Positions 58,319 to 64,000 of a DNA stretch of 64,000 nt are shown one piece after another. Position numbers and translations under genes: made by a program. The notes under the pieces were generated by a model. It searched no databases. It saw nothing but the letters and a program-made list of their open reading frames with translations, and had not been told where the DNA came from. Numbering within the stretch: the first letter of the stretch is position 1; every line of letters starts with the position of its first letter. The DNA lies in NCBI RefSeq assembly GCF_027533625.1, contig NZ_JAQAGZ010000027.1:18839-82838 (forward strand), given 5' to 3'. This DNA is from Paenibacillus gyeongsangnamensis (GTDB lineage: Bacteria; Bacillota; Bacilli; Paenibacillales; NBRC-103111).

Positions 58319-59130
58319 AACAATCGACCGTCATGCGTATGAACTATACGCTCATGAATATCCTGGTGCTGGCGTTCTTTCTGTTCCCCTTCCTGTGGAT
58401 GCTGTCCGCTTCGTTTAAAACGCAGGTGCAGGTTTTATCGTCGCAGTACTTGTTCGCGTTCACGCCCACGGTGAAAAACTACATTACCGTATTCAAGGAA
58501 TACGATTACGTCAAGTTCATTACGAACAGCCTCGTCGTAGCCGTCGTTTCTACGGCGGGCGCTCTCCTACTGGGCCTGCCGGCGGCCTATGCCATCGCGA
58601 GACACCGGATGCAATATTTTGCCATGGCGATTCTGGTCGCCAAAATTATTCCGGGCATCACCTATCTCGTGCCCTGGTATATTTTGTTCAATCAGCTGAA
58701 GCTGGTGGATACGTACACGGGCCTGGTATTGAGCCATATGGTCATTGGCCTGCCCTTCATCATGTGGGTAATGATTCCTTTCTTCGAATCGTTTCCGAAG
58801 GAGGTCGAGGAATCGTGCTGGATAGACGGATGCTCGCGAATCCGGACCTTTTTCCAAATGGTGCTGCCCGTCTCCATGCCGGGCATCGTAACGGCCTCGC
58901 TGCTGGCATTCATTTTCTCGTGGAACAACTTCATGTTCTCCCTGATTCTATCCGGCGAGAAGACAAAGCCGCTGCCGATCGCCGTGTTCAACTTCATCTC
59001 CGGCAACGCCATACATTGGGGAGCCTTGATGGCCGCGGCCTGCATCATTACGCTGCCGGTCGTTGTGATGGCCCTGTTCGCCCAAAAATATATCGTCAGC
59101 GGCTTATCGGCCGGAGCGGTTAAGGGATAA
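58315..59130 (+). CDS. ABC sugar-type permease 2 (MalG-like)
   Basis: A 271-residue protein with six membrane helices and the EAA loop KEVEESCWIDGCSRIRTFFQ near residue 163. It pairs with permease 1. The 4-bp overlap (ATGA) indicates translational coupling. The enolase-superfamily gene follows 32 bp downstream, probably in the same transcript. Confidence 0.93.
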   Translation: MKQSTVMRMNYTLMNILVLAFFLFPFLWMLSASFKTQVQVLSSQYLFAFTPTVKNYITVFKEYDYVKFITNSLVVAVVSTAGALLLGLPAAYAIARHRMQYFAMAILVAKIIPGITYLVPWYILFNQLKLVDTYTGLVLSHMVIGLPFIMWVMIPFFESFPKEVEESCWIDGCSRIRTFFQMVLPVSMPGIVTASLLAFIFSWNNFMFSLILSGEKTKPLPIAVFNFISGNAIHWGALMAAACIITLPVVVMALFAQKYIVSGLSAGAVKG

Positions 59131-59162
59131 GAGCCGAACTCAGTATAACGGAGGACTGGACT

Positions 59163-60260
59163 ATGAAAATCACGAAAGTGGAAAGCTTCATCTTGCATGT
59201 GCCGATTACGCCGCCGATTACGGATGCCATCAATGCGGCGTCGCATTGGGGACTCTCGGGCGTCCGCCTTTACACGGACGAGGGCTTCGTAGGCTGCGGC
59301 TATACGGGCACCTGCGCGGAAGGAGACGATTTGATCACCCAAACGATCGACCGGTATTACGCCCCGCTGCTGATCGGGCAGGATCCTTATATGGTCCGCG
59401 AGCTGTGGGACCGGATGCGGTTCGGCAAGATGCACTGGATCGGGCGCGCCGGGGTGACGCACATGGCGCTGGCCGCCGTCGACATCGCCCTGTGGGATCT
59501 CATGTCCAAGGCGGCGGGGAAGCCGCTCTGGCAGTATCTCGGCGGACACAAGTCGAAGCGGATCAAAGCCTACAATACGAACGGCGGCTGGCTCAACTGG
59601 CCCAAAGACCGGCTGCTGCGGGACGTGGCGGAGATTGTGGAGCAGGGCTTTACCGGTGTGAAGATCAAGGTAGGCAAGCCGGACCCCCGGGAGGACTACG
59701 ACCGCGTCAAGGCGGTGCGCCGGGCGATCGGCGACGACATCATTTTTATGATCGACGTCAATCAGCAGTGGAACATCAATACGGCGATGACCTGGGCCAA
59801 GAAGATGGAAGAATTCGACCTGTATTGGCTGGAGGAGCCGCTGAATCCGGACGACATCTTGGGGCACAAGAAGCTGGCGGACGAACTGAACATTCCGATT
59901 GCCCTCGGCGAGCATGTTTATACCAAGTATGCGTTCCGCGATTACATCCATCAAGGTGCGGTGGAATATGTGCAGGTGGACGTCACCCGGGTGGGAGGCA
60001 TCACGGAATGGCTGCAAGTGGCGGGGCTGGCCGCTTCCTATGACCTCCCGATTTGTCCGCATGTCGGCGATATGGGGCAAATCCATCAGCATCTGGTCGC
60101 CTCTACGCCGAATGCGATCATGCTGGAATATATCCCGTGGATCCGCCACATCTTCATCGAACCGGCTACCGTGAAGGACGGCTACTACTTACTGCCGGAA
60201 AGACCGGGCGCCTCCACCGATATGATTCCGGAGTGCTTTGAAGCTTACCGCGTGAAATAA
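59163..60260 (+). CDS. enolase-superfamily acid-sugar dehydratase/racemase (MR subgroup)
   Basis: A 365-residue enzyme with the capping domain and (beta/alpha)7-barrel. The KxK base is GVKIKVG near residue 165; Mg2+ ligands are D in MIDVNQ near 196, E in WLEEPL near 222 and E in ALGEHV near 248; the HxD-type His lies in CPHVGDMGQIH near 298. This pattern defines the mandelate racemase subgroup, whose members dehydrate acid sugars or racemise 2-hydroxy acids. GGAGGACT precedes the ATG. It follows the importer, so the imported solute is likely its substrate. Confidence 0.9.
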   Translation: MKITKVESFILHVPITPPITDAINAASHWGLSGVRLYTDEGFVGCGYTGTCAEGDDLITQTIDRYYAPLLIGQDPYMVRELWDRMRFGKMHWIGRAGVTHMALAAVDIALWDLMSKAAGKPLWQYLGGHKSKRIKAYNTNGGWLNWPKDRLLRDVAEIVEQGFTGVKIKVGKPDPREDYDRVKAVRRAIGDDIIFMIDVNQQWNINTAMTWAKKMEEFDLYWLEEPLNPDDILGHKKLADELNIPIALGEHVYTKYAFRDYIHQGAVEYVQVDVTRVGGITEWLQVAGLAASYDLPICPHVGDMGQIHQHLVASTPNAIMLEYIPWIRHIFIEPATVKDGYYLLPERPGASTDMIPECFEAYRVK

Positions 60261-60327
60261 GCTCGTCTAGCGGTACCCATCGCTCGCAAGGTTCGAGTAT
60301 AATACGCATAACAGGGGATTAGGGGCG

Positions 60328-62052
60328 ATGGGAATGCGTCACAAATGGAGCACATTTCACAAAATGATTATGCTGATTATTTTGATACTGCTTCCGATCG
60401 GAGTCATCTTCAGCTATACGAATCATACTTCGGTCAAGGTCATCGAGAAGGAGTTGCAGGAAAAAAGCTTGACCCGTCTGGAGTTCCTGGCTCGTCAAAT
60501 AGATAACACCGTGGATCAATTATCGGTCCTGTCGATTATCGTGAGCAGAGACCCTTCCATCAAGGCGTTGGGCGACCCGGGAAGCGGCCCTGCCGCCTTT
60601 CAGCAGCTGAAGACGCAGGAGGACATCGTCCAGAAGCTGAACCTGCTGAGCGCTTCAAGCGGCTGGAACAATCGGCTGAGCATCTACCTGCCGAAGGTGA
60701 AGCAGGCTCTGTCGAACGACTACCAGAGCGTCTATAGCGACGAATACGTGGAGAAGCTGCCTGCCAGTCAATGGGGCTATCATCCCGACGCTTCGGGCAG
60801 GGACGCTTATTTCAACAAAGCGGTCTGGAGTCCGCTGCTTCTGAATAAAAGCCTGCTGGAAGCCGAATCGGTCGTCGAGGTCCGGTTCACGGAGAGCAAT
60901 TTGATCCGGATGCTGAAGGATTATAAGAATGACGGCAAGACCAACCCGTTTTTTTATAAACGCTACGCGAGCCCGATTCTGGACAAGACGGGGGGCCCCG
61001 GCGTCACCGACCGGATAGTCGCAATCCTTAACGAGTCGCCGCTGGACGATGCCGGTCATCGCATCGTAGAGATCGGACGGGAGCAATATCTGGTCAATTA
61101 TGCGCGTACGAAAAGCCTCGGCTGGCATGTCGTCGACTACTTGCCCTTGAAGGAAGTGCTGGCCCCCATCACCAAGAGCCGTGATTTATTTTACTTGTCG
61201 ATTATTCTTATGCTCTTCGTCAGCCTCCTGGCCACCGTCATCCTGTACAGGCAGGTCCAGCTTCCGATTCAACTGCTGCTGCAGGGGGTCAGGAAGCTTC
61301 ACACGGGAGCGTTCTCCCACCGACTGAGCTATCGGCCGAGGAACGAATTCGATTATTTGTTCACCCGATTCAATGAAATGGCGGAGGAAATCCAGCGGCT
61401 GCTCGAGAACGTATATATGGAGAACATCCGGTTTCGCGATGCGAAGCTGAAGCACCTGCAGTCCCAGATCAATCCGCATTTTTTGTCCAATTGCATGTTC
61501 TTTATTAAAAATATGATCGCCATCGACGATAAGCAGGCGGCCACCACGATGGTCCTGCGTCTGTCGGAATATTTTCGATATATCACCATGCTGGAGCATA
61601 CGTTGACCACCCTGCGGGAGGAACTGCGGCTTATTGAAAATTATTTAACGATCCAAAACTTGCGGATGGAACGGTTTCACTACGAGATCGACATTCCGGA
61701 GGAAATGCTCGATCTCCAAATCCCCCGGCTCATGGTTCAGCCGATCGTCGAGAACGCGATTGTCCATGGAATCGAGAGAAAGGAGCAGTACGGGATCATT
61801 TCAATTTCCGGGGAAATGTTCGAGCATGCTTGCCGTATATTTATCGACGATAACGGGGTAGGACTACCGGAACGGCAGCTGACGGAGCTGGCGCACAAGG
61901 TTTCCAGTCCTCTGGATCAGGAGGCCGGGTGCGGGCTATGGAACGTTCACCAGAGGCTTACTTATCAATTTGATCAACAATCCGGCCTTACCTTCTCGCA
62001 TTCTCCGCTCGGAGGCTTGCGAGTGGCCATCCAATGGAACATCGGTGCCTGA
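60328..62052 (+). CDS. YesM-family sensor histidine kinase
   Basis: A 574-residue membrane kinase: membrane helices near residues 13-33 and 288-308, an outside sensor domain of about 250 residues between them, HAMP near 310-360, and a His_kinase domain with phosphorylation site LQSQINPHFLSNCMFFIKNM near 385 and N-box LMVQPIVENAIVHGI near 475. Such kinases usually sense a carbohydrate together with a binding protein of a neighbouring importer. The response regulator follows 29 bp downstream. Confidence 0.92.
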   Translation: MGMRHKWSTFHKMIMLIILILLPIGVIFSYTNHTSVKVIEKELQEKSLTRLEFLARQIDNTVDQLSVLSIIVSRDPSIKALGDPGSGPAAFQQLKTQEDIVQKLNLLSASSGWNNRLSIYLPKVKQALSNDYQSVYSDEYVEKLPASQWGYHPDASGRDAYFNKAVWSPLLLNKSLLEAESVVEVRFTESNLIRMLKDYKNDGKTNPFFYKRYASPILDKTGGPGVTDRIVAILNESPLDDAGHRIVEIGREQYLVNYARTKSLGWHVVDYLPLKEVLAPITKSRDLFYLSIILMLFVSLLATVILYRQVQLPIQLLLQGVRKLHTGAFSHRLSYRPRNEFDYLFTRFNEMAEEIQRLLENVYMENIRFRDAKLKHLQSQINPHFLSNCMFFIKNMIAIDDKQAATTMVLRLSEYFRYITMLEHTLTTLREELRLIENYLTIQNLRMERFHYEIDIPEEMLDLQIPRLMVQPIVENAIVHGIERKEQYGIISISGEMFEHACRIFIDDNGVGLPERQLTELAHKVSSPLDQEAGCGLWNVHQRLTYQFDQQSGLTFSHSPLGGLRVAIQWNIGA

Positions 62053-62081
62053 CCGGGCCGGTACAAGAAGGAGGGGGCTTC

Positions 62082-63689
62082 ATGCTGCAGCTGCTGCTGG
62101 TTGACGATGAGATGAGCATCGTAGAGACGCTGGCCGCCACCATCCCTTGGCGGGAAATCGGGATCGGCACGGTTCATAAAGCTTATTCGGCATCGGAGGC
62201 GCTCGATCTCGTCAACATGCATCCCGTCGATATTGTGATTACCGATATCCGCATGCCGGGGATGGACGGGTTGGAGCTCGCGAGACATATCTATATGCAC
62301 TGGAAGCATATGAAATGCCTTCTGCTGACCGCCCATGCGGATTTCGCTTACGCGCAGGCCGCGATCAAGAACAACATTTGCGATTATTTGGTGAAGCCGG
62401 TCAGCGACAGCGAATTGATCGAACGGGTGGCTTCCGTCGTTCAGACGATCCGGGCGGAGCGGGAGAGCGATGACGCTTACAGGCGGGCCGTGAATGCGAT
62501 GCGAGATCATTTGCCCCGGCTTCGCGGAGAGCTGTTACATGATTTGCTCCAAGGGAAGCGCTTCTCATCGGAGAAATGGGCGGAGCAGATCCGGCTGCTT
62601 GAAATCCCGGTCCGGCTGAACGACCGCCTCGTGATGCTCATGGTTCGGTTCAAGGACCAATTCTCCGACCTCGATCCGTATGACATGTCCTTGATGGAGT
62701 TCGCCATCGTCAATATGGCGCAGGAAACGCTGGAGGAATACTTCCACGTCTGGTCCTGCAAGGATTTGCATGACTATTTGGTCCTGGCTTTAATCCCCAA
62801 ATCGTCCGAGGAGCTGCAGTACCACGCCAATCGGCTCAGCCATCAGCTGCAAAGGAACATTGAGCATTTTTTGAAAAGAAGAGTATCCGTACTTCTGGGC
62901 CAATGGGGGGCTTTCCCGGACGATGTCGCCAAGCTCTACAGCAATATGCTGTTGATCTTCGGCAAGAGACTTGGGAACGAGAAGGATCTCCCGGTATATA
63001 TTATGGACGATTCGGAGGTTACCGAGGTCCGCACCTTGTTCAGTCTCTACGAGCCCCCGATGCTCATGCACTTGATGGAAGCCGGCCATTGGGATGCCGC
63101 CGAACAGAAGATCAGCGAGATTTTGAAGGAGCTCGAAGCCGATTGGGCGGAATCGTCCGAGCATCGAATGGAGGCTTTCTTTTCCTTCTTCTCGGCATTC
63201 TCCTATATCGCGCACAAGAACGGCCGGAAGCTCGCGGATTGGATCGAGGACGATTACGCGCGAGGGAAGGAGATGCAGCCGGCCAAAACGGTAAAGCATT
63301 TAAGCTCATGGGTGTGGAGCGTCTATCACAAATTCAAGCAGCAAGCGGTAAGTGAAACCCGGAGCGCCCGTATGGTGGCTGTGAAGGAAGCGCAGAAATT
63401 TGTCCTGTCCCATCTTTCCGGCGATCTTTCGCTGCAGACGATCTCCGAGCATCTGCAGATGCATCCCGCTTACTTGTCCCGGCTGTATAAGCTGGAGACA
63501 GGGGACAATCTCAGCGACTACATCACCCGGCTTAAGATGGAGAAGTCGCAGCAGCTTCTCAAGCACAGCACGCATAAAATTTATGAGGTAGCCATTGAAG
63601 TGGGCTATCAGAACCCGCATTATTTCATTAAATTATTCAAGAAGCACTACGGACTGACGCCTCAAGAGTACCGGAATTCAACGGTATGA
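62082..63689 (+). CDS. YesN-family response regulator with AraC output domain
   Basis: A 535-residue protein: receiver domain at residues 1-120 with phosphoacceptor D55 (IVITDIRMPG) and K near 105 (YLVKPVSD), a helical linker of 300 residues, and an AraC helix-turn-helix pair at about 435-535 (LSLQTISEHLQMHPAYLSRL and YEVAIEVGYQNPHYFIKLFK). GAAGGAGG precedes ATG 62082. Partner of the preceding kinase; likely activates the importer operon. Confidence 0.93.
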   Translation: MLQLLLVDDEMSIVETLAATIPWREIGIGTVHKAYSASEALDLVNMHPVDIVITDIRMPGMDGLELARHIYMHWKHMKCLLLTAHADFAYAQAAIKNNICDYLVKPVSDSELIERVASVVQTIRAERESDDAYRRAVNAMRDHLPRLRGELLHDLLQGKRFSSEKWAEQIRLLEIPVRLNDRLVMLMVRFKDQFSDLDPYDMSLMEFAIVNMAQETLEEYFHVWSCKDLHDYLVLALIPKSSEELQYHANRLSHQLQRNIEHFLKRRVSVLLGQWGAFPDDVAKLYSNMLLIFGKRLGNEKDLPVYIMDDSEVTEVRTLFSLYEPPMLMHLMEAGHWDAAEQKISEILKELEADWAESSEHRMEAFFSFFSAFSYIAHKNGRKLADWIEDDYARGKEMQPAKTVKHLSSWVWSVYHKFKQQAVSETRSARMVAVKEAQKFVLSHLSGDLSLQTISEHLQMHPAYLSRLYKLETGDNLSDYITRLKMEKSQQLLKHSTHKIYEVAIEVGYQNPHYFIKLFKKHYGLTPQEYRNSTV

Positions 63690-63705
63690 GGGTCAGCGAG
63701 CGCTC

Positions 63706-63739
63706 GAGACCTAGTCCCCGTCGGCAGGTCTCTTTTTTA
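63706..63739 (+). terminator. terminator of the two-component genes
   Basis: Arms GAGACCT and AGGTCTC with a 13-nt loop and a TTTTTT run. From 63740 to the right edge no supported gene is seen. Confidence 0.8.
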
Positions 63740-64000
63740 TGCCGGGAAAGTTCGAACATGGTTATTAATTGATTTAGAAGAATAACCTGAATCCGTGAAA
63801 GATTGTTGAGGCCAGACTCTATGAGCGAACCCCACAAGGTTGCTTGGCAAAATAAGGAATCGGGGGATTCCAAAACAGTTACGTGCAGGTGCAAACAGAC
63901 CTCCCCTTTCGGGAAAGTCCAAACTTAACATGATAGGGTTGCTGGTCAGCCCGACAACGCCATATATATTCGACGAAATGTCGGGAACCAAGGACTGTGA

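Noticed and set aside
63737..63991. An 84-codon minus-strand frame at the right edge
   Set aside because: No ribosome site and no recognisable family. It may be flank of an insertion sequence outside the window, but nothing here proves it.

Overview
The window reads as chromosomal DNA of a moderately GC-rich, endospore-forming Firmicute close to Paenibacillus. The grounds are a cwlJ cortex hydrolase gene, a sda sporulation checkpoint gene, the dnaB/dnaI helicase-loading pair, coproheme decarboxylase hemQ, a yuiB-type gene, a c-di-AMP riboswitch before ktrBA, a YesM/YesN two-component pair beside a sugar ABC transporter, and strong AGGAGG-type ribosome sites. The taxonomic placement is inference from gene content and protein style; nothing was searched.

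Layout. 1-9.6 kb is core genome: an SOS-box gene, cwlJ, sda with a DnaA-box cluster, a YumC-type ferredoxin/flavodoxin reductase, ndh behind a Rex-type operator, a frameshifted regulator, hemQ, yuiB, dnaB-dnaI. 9.6-17 kb is more accessory: a membrane-anchored multicopper oxidase, the remnant of a DUF4263 (Shedu-type) nuclease gene, an aldo-keto reductase/MFS/HxlR module equivalent to ytbE-ytbD-ytcD, and a tandem array of about 163-bp units. 17-29.5 kb returns to housekeeping: trxA, uvrC with a long low-complexity insert, a CPBP-family protease, the c-di-AMP-riboswitch ktrB-ktrA locus followed by a broken cation/proton antiporter, a LysR gene and sdhCAB. 29.6-33.6 kb holds a LacI regulator, a lyxose-isomerase-type cupin, a GH88 glycoside hydrolase and a cation efflux gene.

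33.9-48.05 kb is a decayed prophage flanked by a 16-bp direct repeat that forms part of a transcription terminator. It keeps an integrase, early small genes, a small cargo cluster (including a retropepsin-like DTG protein), and the head-packaging genes (terminase, portal, Mu-F-like), but no tail or lysis genes. Three different group II introns sit here: one 5'-truncated, one apparently intact inside the large terminase gene, and one internally deleted class-C-type copy just outside attR, directly after the terminator.

48.7-50.7 kb carries a serine hydrolase and a deletion scar that joins an AraC fragment to the C-terminus of a GH67 alpha-glucuronidase. 50.7-63.7 kb holds a Nif3-like gene and then a catabolic region: a FadR-type GntR regulator with two TGGTAnTACCA operators, a family III CoA-transferase, two MaoC-fold hydratases, a signal-less solute-binding-like protein, a complete ABC sugar-type importer with a cre site, an enolase-superfamily acid dehydratase and a YesM/YesN pair. 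Together these suggest uptake of an organic or sugar acid and a CoA-thioester hydration route; this is the best candidate here for an undescribed pathway.

Four single-base frame disruptions and one premature stop occur in otherwise well-conserved genes. They may be real decay or consensus errors and should be checked against reads before any gene is called dead.
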